Notes: a model not told the origin generated them from the sequence alone. Counted from the first letter of the stretch, positions 48,916-59,217 are shown. The stretch: 64,000 nucleotides of DNA from Thiospirillum jenense (GCF_014145225.1 NZ_JABVCQ010000004.1:62001-126000); one strand, 5' to 3'. Numbers and translations: made by a program.

Positions 48916-50326
48916 ACCCAAAGCACGGCTGCGGTCTATTCACGGTCTGCAAGCCTTTCAATTACTCGAACCATTAGAGTTGGGCTATCTTGCATCCGCG
49001 GCTGGTGCGCAGCACGATATTCGTATTTTAGATTTGCGTTTAACCGCTTGGCCGCAGGCAGTTTTATTTCACACGGTGCGTCAATTCCGCCCGCAATTAG
49101 TCGGCATTACTGGCTATAGTCACGAGGCATCCATTGTTAAACAGATTGCCGCGTTCATTCGCCGTTCATTACCATTCACCTGCATTGTCGTTGGCGGACA
49201 TCATGCCACCGTTGCGCCGCGTGATTATCGCATTCCAGCAATTGATGCAATTGTGCGTGGTGAAGGGTGCGCGCCATTTCAACAAATTGTGAATGCAATT
49301 GCCGCCGGGCGGGAATTAAACGGCATTCCGCAAGTATTATTAACCAATGAAACTTGGTGCGATGATGAAGAACAACATTGGCCGCAATTTCCTGATCCGG
49401 CTAATTTGCCATTACCGCGCCGTGATTTATGGCAGGGGCATCATTATTATAGCGTGTGGACGGGTGAATCATTACCGCGTTGGCAGCCATTATTTCATCA
49501 AGTGGCAATGGTGCGCACCTCGTGGGGTTGCCGAATGCACTGCCGTTTTTGTATTGTGCCGCATTTATGCAATGGACTGCATCAACCGCGCCCGGTAGCA
49601 TCCGTTGTAAATGAATTAGCAGGATTAACTGCCAAATACATTTATTTCAGTGATGATGAAAACTTTATTTGCGAAAACTTTGCGTGGGAATTGGCCGAAG
49701 CCATTGCCGCCCGCGGAATTAAAAAACGCTATTTTGCCTGGACTCGCGCTACCACTGTGAATCGTTCTCCTGAATTATTACGCCGCTGGCGGGCAATTGG
49801 ATTGGATGCGGCCTTTCTAGGTTTTGAATTCCCAACCGATGACGAATTAAAACGCGCTGCGAAAGGCGGAACGGTGGCGGCGAATGAACGTGCATTAGAA
49901 ACATTGCGATCATTCGGGATTGCAGTTCATGCGGCGTTTATGGTGCAACCCGAATACGGTGAAATAGAATTTGCGCGGTTGCGGGATTATGTGCAGCAAT
50001 TACCGCCCGTGCAATGCAGTTTTACCGTTTGCACACCTTCGCCGGGGACGCCCGATTATTTAGCAATTGAGCCGCGTATTTGGGTGACTAATCCACATGA
50101 TTTGCATGATTGTATGCACCCATTAACTCCGACGGCCATTCCATTGCGGCGCTTTACGCAATTATTCGCAGCACAAGCGCATGATGCGTTAATGAAAGTG
50201 CCAATGCGCGTGCAACGTCACCCGGTGTCGCCATTGCAATTGATGCGTATTGCAACGGCCGGACAACGCTATTATCGTGGATTAAACAGTATTTATCAGG
50301 ATTATCCGCGTGAATTATGGAATTAA
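48896..50326 (+). CDS. B12-binding domain radical SAM protein
   Basis: 476 residues from the ATG at 48896, inside the chorismatase gene end. N-terminal Rossmann-like B12-binding domain (LELGYLASAAGAQHDIRILD, VGITGYSH, VVGGHHATVAP), then a radical SAM core with C-x3-C-x2-C in SWGCRMHCRFC (Cys212, 216, 219), FSDDENFICENF and a C-terminal helical part. Cobalamin-dependent radical SAM enzymes often methylate unactivated carbons or rearrange rings. Tight coupling to the chorismatase suggests it modifies an aromatic product of that enzyme. Substrate unknown. It would use cobalamin from the salvage genes at 42-45 kb. Confidence 0.88.
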   Translation: MRILLIKPKARLRSIHGLQAFQLLEPLELGYLASAAGAQHDIRILDLRLTAWPQAVLFHTVRQFRPQLVGITGYSHEASIVKQIAAFIRRSLPFTCIVVGGHHATVAPRDYRIPAIDAIVRGEGCAPFQQIVNAIAAGRELNGIPQVLLTNETWCDDEEQHWPQFPDPANLPLPRRDLWQGHHYYSVWTGESLPRWQPLFHQVAMVRTSWGCRMHCRFCIVPHLCNGLHQPRPVASVVNELAGLTAKYIYFSDDENFICENFAWELAEAIAARGIKKRYFAWTRATTVNRSPELLRRWRAIGLDAAFLGFEFPTDDELKRAAKGGTVAANERALETLRSFGIAVHAAFMVQPEYGEIEFARLRDYVQQLPPVQCSFTVCTPSPGTPDYLAIEPRIWVTNPHDLHDCMHPLTPTAIPLRRFTQLFAAQAHDALMKVPMRVQRHPVSPLQLMRIATAGQRYYRGLNSIYQDYPRELWN

Positions 50327-50567
50327 TCACGCGATTGTGCGGGTTCTCAAGCGGGAGTGTAATTGCGTCATTCCAGCGCTATTCACCCGTGCGTCGCGGG
50401 CCGCCATCAATTGGTTTTTTCAATCACTATTCTACTCGCGTTTAATCACAGCATTTTTCACCTCGCACCAATCGCACAGTTAAAAATCTCACTCCCGCCG
50501 CACCGGCGCCGTATTATAGTCACTTCCACCCGCCCCTCTCATTCACTGACTAATTAGCAAGATCATC

Positions 50568-52397
50568 GTGGTTAATTCACCCTCCATTCTCGCCAATGAC
50601 AGCCTCGTTTTATACAAACACCACCCCGCTCGCGTCAGCTCAGTCAGCGACAAAATTGACATCGAGCTGCCCGACGGCGACCGCAAGCGGGTGCGTCTCA
50701 AAGACGTGATGCTATTACACCCCGGCCCGCTGCGCAGTTTGACCGACCTGACGCCCTGCACCGGTGACATCGAGGAGGCGTGGCAATTACTCGACGGCGA
50801 GGCGACCACGTTGCGCGAGTTGGCCGACCTGTTGTACGGCAGCGACACGCCGGCGACCGCGTGGGCGGCGTGGCAGGTGGTGATGGCGGGCGTGTATTTT
50901 GACGGGACGCCCGCCGCCATCCGCCCGCGTACCGCCGAGATCATTGCGCGGGAGCAGGCGGAACGGGCGGCAAAACTGCGGGCGGAGCAGGATTGGCAGG
51001 CGTTTTTAGCGCGGCTGAAATCGGCGGAATTATTGCCCGAGGATGCGCCGCGTTTGCAGGAAGTTGAGCGGTTGGCGTATCAACAAGCGCCGTCCTCGCG
51101 GTTATTGCAATTGCTCGAATTGCCCGAATCACCCGCCAGCGCGCATCGCTTTTTAATTCAAGTGAAACACTGGTCAACGCAGCATAATCCGTATCCACTG
51201 CGGTGCGGCGTGGCATTAGAAAATCCCGAATTAACTGTCCCGCCGTTGCCGAATGAAACGCGGTTAGATTTAACCCATTTATCCGCCTTTGCCATTGATG
51301 ATGAGGGTAATCAAGACCCCGATGATGCCATTAGTTTGGACGGTGAGCGTTTATGGGTTCATGTTGCCGATGTGGCCGCGCTGGTGACACCAAGCAGTGA
51401 ATTAGAATTAGAAGCGCGAGCGCGGGGGGCGAATTTATATTTGCCGGAGCGGGTGATTAACATGTTGCCGGCCGCAATTACCGAACACCTGGGGTTGGGG
51501 TTATTAGACACGTCACCGGCATTATCATTTGGAATGCACTGCACGGCGGACGGGGAATTGACCGATTTAATCATTCAACCGAGTTGGGTGCGGGTGACGC
51601 GCTTGAGTTACGCCGCCGCCGAGTTGCGCTTGACCGAGCCGCCGTTTGCCGAGCTGACCGCGATCACGCAGCGGTTTCGCGCACGGCGGCTGGCGGCGAA
51701 TGCCACGACGTTGGAGTTTCCCGAGGTGACGGTGCGGGTGCGCGACGGGGCGGTGCAGATTCGCCCACTGCCGCGCTTGGCGTCGCGGGCGCTGGTGGCG
51801 GAGGCGATGTTGATGGCGGGAACGGCCGCGGCGCAATTTTGTCACGCCCAGCAATTGCTGATCCCGTTTGCGTTGCAACCGCCGCCGGAGCGGGTGGAAC
51901 AGCCGACTACGTTGGCGGCGATGTTTGCGTACCGGCGGCAGTTCAAGCCGTCGCGCACCAGTACCGAGCCAGGCGCGCACGCCGGACTGGGGTTGCCGCT
52001 GTATTCCCGCGTCACCAGTCCGCTGCGGCGCTACGGTGATTTGTTGGTGCATCAACAATTGCGGGCGGCAGCGCGGGGGGAGGTGCCGTTGACGGCGGCG
52101 GACATTAGTGCGCGCATGGCGCAGGCGGATACCGTCGCGGCGGCGACGCGGCGGGCCGAGCGGCAATCGAATTTGCACTGGAAATTGGTTTATTTACAAG
52201 AACATACGCCGACGTGGCGCGGTGAGGCGGTGGTGGTTGAGCAGGAGGAGCGGCGGACGGTGGCGTTGATTCCCGCGCTGGCGCTGGAGGTGCGGTTGCG
52301 GGCGCGGCGGGAGTTGGCGCTCGATCAGGTGGTGCAGGTGGCGGTGGCGAATGTGGATTTGCCGGAATTGGAGTGCCGTTTTCAAGTGCGGGATTGA
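50568..52397 (+). CDS. RNase II/RNB-family exoribonuclease
   Basis: 609 residues from GTG. RNB catalytic core begins at FAIDDEGNQDPDDAISL, with the Asp residues that bind Mg2+, then VHVADVAALVTP, LYLPERVINMLPAAITEHLG and the Arg-rich SPLRRYGDLLVHQQL. The N-terminal half (1-240) lacks the usual pair of clear cold-shock domains and is probably a divergent RNA-binding region; a short S1-like end follows the core. Degrades RNA 3' to 5'. More like the RNB-domain proteins seen in pseudomonads than canonical rnb or rnr. Confidence 0.88.
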   Translation: MVNSPSILANDSLVLYKHHPARVSSVSDKIDIELPDGDRKRVRLKDVMLLHPGPLRSLTDLTPCTGDIEEAWQLLDGEATTLRELADLLYGSDTPATAWAAWQVVMAGVYFDGTPAAIRPRTAEIIAREQAERAAKLRAEQDWQAFLARLKSAELLPEDAPRLQEVERLAYQQAPSSRLLQLLELPESPASAHRFLIQVKHWSTQHNPYPLRCGVALENPELTVPPLPNETRLDLTHLSAFAIDDEGNQDPDDAISLDGERLWVHVADVAALVTPSSELELEARARGANLYLPERVINMLPAAITEHLGLGLLDTSPALSFGMHCTADGELTDLIIQPSWVRVTRLSYAAAELRLTEPPFAELTAITQRFRARRLAANATTLEFPEVTVRVRDGAVQIRPLPRLASRALVAEAMLMAGTAAAQFCHAQQLLIPFALQPPPERVEQPTTLAAMFAYRRQFKPSRTSTEPGAHAGLGLPLYSRVTSPLRRYGDLLVHQQLRAAARGEVPLTAADISARMAQADTVAAATRRAERQSNLHWKLVYLQEHTPTWRGEAVVVEQEERRTVALIPALALEVRLRARRELALDQVVQVAVANVDLPELECRFQVRD

Positions 52398-52440
52398 ATA
52401 TGGCAAATATCATTTGCGGCAACATGATTGCTGAATTGGT

Positions 52441-52471
52441 TTTCGCTATTCCCGCGAAAGTGGGAATCACG
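52441..52471. repeat. Dispersed palindromic repeat, copy 5
   Basis: TTTCGCTATTCCCGCGAAAG then TGGGAATCACG, with arms ATTCCCGC/GTGGGAAT. Lies between the convergent RNase and secreted-protein genes; may serve both as terminator. Confidence 0.5.
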
Positions 52472-52531
52472 CCGCGCTGTATTGCTAGATTCCCGGAATG
52501 ATGATTGGGTTTAGTGCGTGACTTATTAACG

Positions 52532-53287
52532 CTATTTTAATTCTGTTGCCCAGCATTTAACTGCTGTCCAATTCACGCCGTCTGAGCGAATTGTCATTTC
52601 ATCAACCGGCGGTGTCACAATTTCGGTATCAACGCGCAAATAGTCATCGTCGGCATTGACCAATGCACATTTAATGAAACGGGCGCGATCAGTGCGAATG
52701 ATGACGCCAACGTAATTGTCGGTGATTTGATAACTGCGTTCAATGCTGAAAGGTTTTGCGCGTTCCAATGCTTTGGCTTGACGCGCTGCTTCTGCTTTTT
52801 TCAGCGCTTGTTCTTCTTCTTTTTTCAATCGTTCTTGGCGCTCTTTTTCTTCCTGTGCGCGTTTCCCTGCATTCGCCGCATACACACGAGCGCAGCGTTT
52901 ACTTGCTAATTTCCAAACAGTGCTGTCATCGCCATAATCCCAAAAAGAACACTTATACTCGCAAATAGAAGACGCCGATTGACAGTTGCTATCAATTTCT
53001 TCAATCTGCTTTTTTGTTAATTGTGAGCTGGGTTTATATCCACATTCCGTGAAAACCTCATCTATTCTTCCACTACTGCCAATGCAAACTGTATATCCAG
53101 CTTTTTGACAAATCTTAACTTCCCGCGCTGTCACCCGCTCTGCACACGCCTCCCACGCCTTAATTTTTTTAATCATCGCCGGCGTTTCCGGTATAAATCC
53201 ATCCGTCTCCGCAAAGACCGAATTCGTCACCAATCCCAGCGCAGCAATTGCGCAATAAATCAAACCACGTTGCTTGCAAAACATCAT
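52532..53287 (-). CDS. Secreted Cys-rich hypothetical protein with coiled coil
   Basis: 251 residues from the tandem ATG pair at 53287/53284, which follows GGGAGG. Signal peptide to about residue 26 (SVFAET). Residues 40-125 contain about ten Cys; a charged helix of about 40 residues (EEKERQERLKKEEE and onwards) follows; the C-terminal part is a small beta domain with RTDRARFIKCALVNADDDY. No family recognised. Probably periplasmic. It is not cotranscribed with ppdK because a terminator lies between them. Confidence 0.65.
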   Translation of the reverse strand: MMFCKQRGLIYCAIAALGLVTNSVFAETDGFIPETPAMIKKIKAWEACAERVTAREVKICQKAGYTVCIGSSGRIDEVFTECGYKPSSQLTKKQIEEIDSNCQSASSICEYKCSFWDYGDDSTVWKLASKRCARVYAANAGKRAQEEKERQERLKKEEEQALKKAEAARQAKALERAKPFSIERSYQITDNYVGVIIRTDRARFIKCALVNADDDYLRVDTEIVTPPVDEMTIRSDGVNWTAVKCWATELK

Positions 53288-53351
53288 TAAACCTCCCCGC
53301 TGCGTTAAACAATAACCCCGGTTGATTATTGCAAAAATCCATTTGTCAGCG

Positions 53352-53392
53352 CAAATAAAAACGGCACTGTTCAATTGCTCAAACAGTGCCGT
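53352..53392 (-). terminator. Rho-independent terminator of ppdK
   Basis: Perfect 11-bp stem ACGGCACTGTT (53361-53371) and AACAGTGCCGT (53382-53392) with a 10-base loop. On the minus strand it is followed by TTTTATTTG. It ends leftward transcription 46 bases after the ppdK stop. Confidence 0.9.
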
Positions 53393-53438
53393 TCATCATT
53401 CGCAATCAATGACCGCGTTATTCACGCGGCGTATTGCT

Positions 53439-56222
53439 TTATTCTTTTCGTCCGCGTTGTTTCAACGCCGCCTGCGCCGCCGCCAACCGAGCGACTGGGA
53501 CACGCGGGCCGGAGCAACTGACATAATCCAACCCCGCCTCGTCGCAGAACGCGATGGACGCCGGATGTCCGCCATGCTCGCCGCAAATGCCGACGTGCAG
53601 ATCGGGTTTCACGCTGCGCCCCCACTCGACCGCCAGTTTCATCAACTTGCCGACGCCCTTGACATCCAACACCTCGAACGGATTGTCCTGCAAAATGTTC
53701 GACTGGTTGTACAGCGGCAGGAACTTGTTTTCGGCATCTTCACGCGAGAACGAGAAGGTCGCCTGCGTTAAGTCGTTGGTACCAAAGGAGAAAAATTCCG
53801 CCTCTTCCGCCAGCGACTCGGCGCGCATACACGCCCGCACCACCTCGATCATGGTGCCGAACTTGAAGCTGACCGGCTGCCCGTACTGCGCGGCGACCTG
53901 CGTGTGAATCGTGTCCACAAACTCCTTGACCTTGCGCAATTCCTCGGCGGTACACACCTGCGGCACCTTGATTTGCGGCTTGATTTTGATGCCGGCTTTG
54001 GCGCAATCGGCCGCGGCTTCGAGAATCGCCCGAATCTGCATTTGGTAGATTTCGGGGAACGTGATGCCCAAACGCACGCCGCGATGCCCCAACATCGGAT
54101 TGGTTTCGTACAGCGCCCGCACCTTCTTGAGCATCGTCTCTTTTTTGGTGATCGCCTCCTCAACCAACATCGGATCAATCGCTCGCCGCACCACGTCAAA
54201 ATCACGCCGCGCCTGCTCACCCACGTTGAGCAAATTCAACGTCCCCGCCAGCGCGGTCATGCCGTGCGCACTCTGCGCCAGCACCCGCAACTCGCCCAAT
54301 TCTTTTTCCAACTGGTGCGCGTCGGGCAGGAACTCGTGAATCGGTGGATCGAGCAGGCGAATCGTCACCGGATGCGGCGCCATCACCTCGAATAATTGAC
54401 GGAAATCAGCGCGTTGCAGCGGTAACAATTTATCCAACGCCGCCTGCCGCGCTTCGGGCGTTTCGGCCAAAATCATCTCGATCACGATTGGCAACCGCGC
54501 CGTGTCATTAAACATGCGCTCGGTACGCGCCAAGCCGATCCCGACTGCGCCGTACTTGAGTGACCGCCGCGCATCATCTGGCGTGTCCGCATTCGCCATC
54601 ACTTTCAGCCGCGCCACCTCGTCCGCCCAGCCCAGCAACGTGGACAATTCAGGCGTGAAATCGGGTTCGACGGTCGGGATTTCGCCCAAATACACCGCGC
54701 CAGATGAGCCGTCAATCGTGATCATATCGCCTTCTTTGAAGCGATTTTCGCCGACGATGGCTTCACGACGGTTGACATCCACGCTAATCCCCTCGGCACC
54801 GGCGACGCACGGTTTGCCCATGCCACGCGCCACGACGGCTGCGTGGGAGGTTTTGCCGCCGCGTGAGGTCAAAATGCCCTGTGACGCAAAAAAGCCGTGA
54901 ATATCTTCCGGCTTGGTTTCCTCGCGCACCAGAATCACTTTTTGCCCCATATCGCGGCCTAAATGCTCGGCACGATCCGCGTCAAATACGGCAATACCGG
55001 CGGCGGCACCGGGTGAGGCCGGCAGCCCTTTCGCCACTGGTTTGACTTTGACGCTCGGATCCAGACGCGGGAATAACATTTGCTCCAAACTAATTGGATC
55101 AATGCGCAGCAGCGCCTGTTCTTTGGTGATTAATTTTTCCTGCACCATTTCAACTGACGTGCGCACCATTGCCTGCGCATTCATTTTGCCATTGCGCGTT
55201 TGCAAGCAGAATAATTGCCCGCGCTCAATGGTGAATTCAAAATCCTGCACTTCGCAATAATGCGTTTCTAATTTGCTGCGCAATTCGGCCAATTCTTTAG
55301 CCATTTGCGGCATTTCGGCGTCCATTTGATCGAGCGCCTTGGGTGTACGAATACCGGCGACCACGTCTTCACCCTGCGCATTGGTGAGATATTCGCCGTA
55401 CAGTTTATTCTCACCGGTGCCGGGATTGCGGGTGAAACCAACGCCCGTCCCCGAATCATCACCGCGATTACCAAACACCATCGCCACCACGTTAACCGCA
55501 GTACCATTAGCCATGTCGGGCGTGATATTGAATTGACGGCGATAATCCACAGCGCGCTTGCCGCCCCACGAATTGAATACCGCTTTAATCGCAATTTCTA
55601 ATTGTTGATACGGGTCTTCGGGGAATGGACGGCCGGTGTGCTTTTCAACCACTTTCAAAAAGCGCTCACTAATGTCCTGCAAATCTTTCGCGGTCAAATC
55701 CACGTCTTGTTTAGCATGAGCGGCGTGCTTGACTTGCTCGAATTCACGGTCGAATAATTCATCGGGTACGCCGAGCGCCACTTTGCCAAATAATTGAATA
55801 AACCGGCGGTAGGCGTCATAGCCAAAACGGGCATCATCACCGGTCGCTTTAATCACGCCCTGCAATGTCGTGCTATTCAAACCCAAATTAAGAATGGTAT
55901 CCATCATGCCCGGCATGGACATTGCCGAACCCGAGCGGACGGACACCAGCAGCGGCTCGCTGGCGCTACCAAAACCCTTGCCGCTCTTCTTTTCAACGGC
56001 CGCCATCGCCGCTTGCGTCTGCTCCCACACGCCCGGCGGCAGTGCGCGCTGCGGATCGTCGAGGTAAGCCAAGCAGGCTTCGGTGGAAATCACGAACCCG
56101 GGCGGCACATTCAGCCCAATGCGCGTCATTTCGCACAGGTTAGCGCCCTTGCCACCCAGCAATTTTTTGTTCTTGCCGTCGCCTTCTTCAAACCCGAAAA
56201 CCCACTTTTTACTATCTGTCAT
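53439..56222 (-). CDS. ppdK: Pyruvate, phosphate dikinase
   Basis: 927 residues. Interconverts pyruvate + ATP + Pi with PEP + AMP + PPi. N-terminal nucleotide-binding part (LLGGKGANLCEMTRIGLNVP, SVRSGSAMSMPGMMDTILNL), the central phosphohistidine domain GGKTSHAAVVARGMGKPCVA with the carrier His, and the C-terminal PEP/pyruvate barrel ending at HVGICGEHGGHP and GLDYVSCSGPRVPVARLAAA. Full length. A DUF299-type regulator (PDRP) is not seen nearby. Suggests PPi-linked glycolysis or gluconeogenesis. Confidence 0.97.
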   Translation of the reverse strand: MTDSKKWVFGFEEGDGKNKKLLGGKGANLCEMTRIGLNVPPGFVISTEACLAYLDDPQRALPPGVWEQTQAAMAAVEKKSGKGFGSASEPLLVSVRSGSAMSMPGMMDTILNLGLNSTTLQGVIKATGDDARFGYDAYRRFIQLFGKVALGVPDELFDREFEQVKHAAHAKQDVDLTAKDLQDISERFLKVVEKHTGRPFPEDPYQQLEIAIKAVFNSWGGKRAVDYRRQFNITPDMANGTAVNVVAMVFGNRGDDSGTGVGFTRNPGTGENKLYGEYLTNAQGEDVVAGIRTPKALDQMDAEMPQMAKELAELRSKLETHYCEVQDFEFTIERGQLFCLQTRNGKMNAQAMVRTSVEMVQEKLITKEQALLRIDPISLEQMLFPRLDPSVKVKPVAKGLPASPGAAAGIAVFDADRAEHLGRDMGQKVILVREETKPEDIHGFFASQGILTSRGGKTSHAAVVARGMGKPCVAGAEGISVDVNRREAIVGENRFKEGDMITIDGSSGAVYLGEIPTVEPDFTPELSTLLGWADEVARLKVMANADTPDDARRSLKYGAVGIGLARTERMFNDTARLPIVIEMILAETPEARQAALDKLLPLQRADFRQLFEVMAPHPVTIRLLDPPIHEFLPDAHQLEKELGELRVLAQSAHGMTALAGTLNLLNVGEQARRDFDVVRRAIDPMLVEEAITKKETMLKKVRALYETNPMLGHRGVRLGITFPEIYQMQIRAILEAAADCAKAGIKIKPQIKVPQVCTAEELRKVKEFVDTIHTQVAAQYGQPVSFKFGTMIEVVRACMRAESLAEEAEFFSFGTNDLTQATFSFSREDAENKFLPLYNQSNILQDNPFEVLDVKGVGKLMKLAVEWGRSVKPDLHVGICGEHGGHPASIAFCDEAGLDYVSCSGPRVPVARLAAAQAALKQRGRKE

Positions 56223-56384
56223 AACGACCTCTGGTTAATTGTTAAAGTCCGATCTTATATTGAACCGATTAACGGATAATTTCCAAGAATTTTTATCCCC
56301 AAACTATCCTGTGACTTGCCCGCGAAGTGGCCGGTTCAGACCACCTCCAGGCAGCAGCAGCGGCGCAGTCGCCCACCCCGTCTG

Positions 56385-57476
56385 CTAGTTATTTTGAATC
56401 ACAATGCGCGGGAATTTCGCCGCATAATCTTTGGCTTGCAACGACAACTTAGCCGCCGTCCGCCGTGCAATGTCTCGATAAATCATAGCGATACGCGAGT
56501 CGGGTGCGGCAACCACCGTCGGCTTGCCGTTATCAGTTTCCTCGCGGATGCGAATATCCAGCGGCAGCGAGCCGAGCAACTGTACGCCGTACTGCGCCGC
56601 CATCAACGCCCCGCCGCCAGCGCCAAAAATGTGTTCCTCATGCCCGCACTTGGAGCAGATGTGGGTACTCATATTTTCGACGATGCCCAACACCGGCACC
56701 TCAACTTTTTGGAACATTTTCAAGCCCTTGCGCGCATCCAGCAGCGCGATGTCCTGCGGCGTGGTGACGATGATCGCACCCGACACCGGCACCTTCTGCG
56801 CCAGCGTCAATTGCGTATCACCAGTACCCGGCGGCAGGTCAATCACCAAATAATCCAGCGCCGACCAATTGGTGTCATTTAATAATTGCTCCAACGCCTG
56901 CGTCACCATTGGCCCGCGCCAAATCATCGGCGTTTCTTCATCAATTAAAAACCCAATGGACATCGCTTGCAGGCCATAACTGCGCATTGGTTCCAAACTA
57001 TTACCATCTTTTGATTCCGGCTTACCGCTGATGCCCAACATGCGTGGCTGACTGGGACCGTAAATATCGGCATCGAGCAGCCCGACTTGCGCGCCTTCGG
57101 CTGACAACGCCAGTGCCAAATTGACCGCTGTGGTGGATTTACCCACGCCACCCTTGCCCGAGGCGATGGCGATAATATTCTTAACCTGGTCAATGGGTTT
57201 GAGCGACTTCTGCACCGAGTGCGCCTTGATGTCCCAATTGATCTCGACCTGCACAGCATTGACATTGCCAAGCATCAGCACCTGTCTGCGCACCGCCTCG
57301 GCCAACGAGGTTCGGATGCCCGCCGCGGGAAAGCCGAGCATGATTTCAACGCTCACCTGATCGCCACGAATGGTGATGTCTTTAATCGCATGGGCGGTAA
57401 TCAAATCACGCCCCAAATGCGGTTCTTGATAGCATTTAATCGCAGTTTCAATCGCTTCTTTGGTTAATTCAGACAT
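56385..57476 (-). CDS. apbC: Iron-sulfur cluster carrier ApbC (Mrp)
   Basis: 363 residues from the ATG at 57476 (a GTG at 57485 is weaker). N-terminal MIP18-like domain (residues 1-90), then P-loop ATPase IASGKGGVGKSTTAVNLALA with the deviant Walker A, LLDADIYGPSQPRMLG, and the cluster-binding CSKC in HICSKCGHEEHIFG. Carries and transfers [4Fe-4S] clusters, relevant to NadA, the FNR-type regulator and radical SAM proteins here. Monocistronic, 160 bases upstream of ppdK. Confidence 0.95.
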   Translation of the reverse strand: MSELTKEAIETAIKCYQEPHLGRDLITAHAIKDITIRGDQVSVEIMLGFPAAGIRTSLAEAVRRQVLMLGNVNAVQVEINWDIKAHSVQKSLKPIDQVKNIIAIASGKGGVGKSTTAVNLALALSAEGAQVGLLDADIYGPSQPRMLGISGKPESKDGNSLEPMRSYGLQAMSIGFLIDEETPMIWRGPMVTQALEQLLNDTNWSALDYLVIDLPPGTGDTQLTLAQKVPVSGAIIVTTPQDIALLDARKGLKMFQKVEVPVLGIVENMSTHICSKCGHEEHIFGAGGGALMAAQYGVQLLGSLPLDIRIREETDNGKPTVVAAPDSRIAMIYRDIARRTAAKLSLQAKDYAAKFPRIVIQNN

Positions 57477-57797
57477 GTGAATCACAATCCTTTCGGCAAA
57501 TCGTGGTGAACGGCGCCGCGCACCACAAGTGAGTTAAACAGGGAAAAAATCATTTAGTTTCACCGCGTTGGGTGAGACAGTTGAACGTTGAGCGGTCACT
57601 TGGCGTTGTCAACGACACCAGTGTCGGGTGATTAAATGGGGACTGCCACGATAATTGCCATTGTCAAAGCGGGTGATGCGGCGCCATCGGTGCGTAAGTC
57701 ATTGTTTGATCGTCCCCACACGGCGGCGCGGAAACGATCAACGCGGGTGACAACACCGCAATTGCCGACGGCGGCGGGTCTCGTGAGCAGATGCACT
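57477..57797. other. Intergenic region with dispersed palindrome copy 6
   Basis: 321 bases between the apbC start and the stop of the oxidase-like gene. At 57707-57740 TGATCGTCCCCACACGG is followed by CGGCGCGGAAACGATCA, the most symmetric copy of the dispersed palindrome family. Apart from that and the presumed apbC promoter I see nothing. Confidence 0.5.
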
Positions 57798-58997
57798 TTA
57801 ACTGGTCAACAGCCGCTGCATTTCGCTGGCGCTACGCAGCAGGCAATCTTCAATCGCCACGCCCGCGAACCAGTTGCCGGTGATGGCCAGCGGTTGCCCG
57901 GCCAACAACTGGTTAAGTTCCGCCACCAGCAGATGATGCCCCTGTCGCAGCGCGGGGAGGCGATTGCGCACCTGCATCTGCGCCAGCACCTGCGGCGGCT
58001 GGGTGCCAAGTGCCGCGCAGGCCGCCGCCACTTGGTCAGTTTCGCTGTACTCGCCGCCGGGAAAATGGAACGAAAATCCCCGATAGCGCGGATCACTGCG
58101 GAAATCGCGTGACACGGCGGATAAAAACTGCCCGTCCACGCTGATTAAACCGGCCAACTCGGGCAATTTGAGCGTGGCTTTGGCGAATATCAGCACCAGC
58201 GTATCAATTTCTGCCATGCCGATCTGCCCAACCAGCGCGGCAATTTGCGGGTGACTCGTGGTCAGCAACTGCGCCGTGACATCCGGCGGCACGGCGAGCG
58301 TTAAACGCGGCGTGGTCAACTGGCTGCCGTCAGCTAATGTCAGTTGCCAATCGCCCGCGTCACGAGTCAACGCGGTGATCGTTTGATCGGTGCGCACTTC
58401 GAGTCCGTCGCTGCCGGCGATCAGCGCCGCGATGTCAGACAACCCGCCGGGCATGGTGAAGCTGCGCAAAATGCGTTTGCGGCGCGGTTTTTTGCGGAAC
58501 AGCGCGGCGGCGGGGAAATCGTCCGGCGGTTGGCAAATCACCGAGCGAAACGCCGGACCGAACAGGTCACGGTAGTTGCGCATTCCCAAGCCGCGCCCGT
58601 AGTACTCCTTGACGCTGCATTCAGCTTTATTTAACCGCTGCAAGGTCGGCAACGAGGTCAGCAATTCCACCGGGTGCAATGCCGATAAAATCGTCCGCCG
58701 CTTGCCCTGCCGCCACAGCCGGTAACTGACTTTGGTTTTCGCCACGATGCGCGACAGGTGATGGCGCTGTTCTAACATATCCAGTAGCGTACCGTAGCTG
58801 TTAAAGCAACTGTGGCTGCCGGCTTCAATCCAAAAATTGTGCAAGTTATCAAAGCGATGCGTGTGAATGCAGCCACCGATGCGGGCGCTGCGTTCCAGCA
58901 CCAGCGTTGGGGTACCAGCACGCGCTGCCAAGTACGCAGCACCTAAACCGCTAATGCCGCCGCCTATGACGATGTGAGGGTGGGATGTGTGGCTCAT
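57798..58997 (-). CDS. FAD-dependent protoporphyrinogen/coproporphyrinogen oxidase-like protein
   Basis: 399 residues. N-terminal dinucleotide fold IVIGGGISGLGAAYLAARAG, then LVLERSARIGGCIHT, FWIEAGSHSCFNSYG; C-terminal GNWFAGVAIEDCLLRSASEM is the second FAD block. The pattern fits HemY-type protoporphyrinogen oxidases, shorter than the usual 450-470 residues, but other amino-oxidase-fold enzymes cannot be excluded. Would provide a late step of haem synthesis with HemL in the window. Confidence 0.75.
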   Translation of the reverse strand: MSHTSHPHIVIGGGISGLGAAYLAARAGTPTLVLERSARIGGCIHTHRFDNLHNFWIEAGSHSCFNSYGTLLDMLEQRHHLSRIVAKTKVSYRLWRQGKRRTILSALHPVELLTSLPTLQRLNKAECSVKEYYGRGLGMRNYRDLFGPAFRSVICQPPDDFPAAALFRKKPRRKRILRSFTMPGGLSDIAALIAGSDGLEVRTDQTITALTRDAGDWQLTLADGSQLTTPRLTLAVPPDVTAQLLTTSHPQIAALVGQIGMAEIDTLVLIFAKATLKLPELAGLISVDGQFLSAVSRDFRSDPRYRGFSFHFPGGEYSETDQVAAACAALGTQPPQVLAQMQVRNRLPALRQGHHLLVAELNQLLAGQPLAITGNWFAGVAIEDCLLRSASEMQRLLTS

Positions 58998-59217
58998 TTA
59001 CGACAAGTACCGAATAAATGCTGCGGCGCAGCAGGGTGCTGGTGGTGAAAGGCGATTAGATTAGGCGGGGCAGGCACAACTGGCAAGCGGTGATGCGTTT
59101 GGGTTGTCGTGGCCGCCCAGCAGGTGACGTGCGCTAAGTCGCCAAGCAGCAAGCCATTTGGCCAGCCTCAACCGCGCCATTATTATAACGATTATGTAAA
59201 ACACCGAAGTCATTGTG

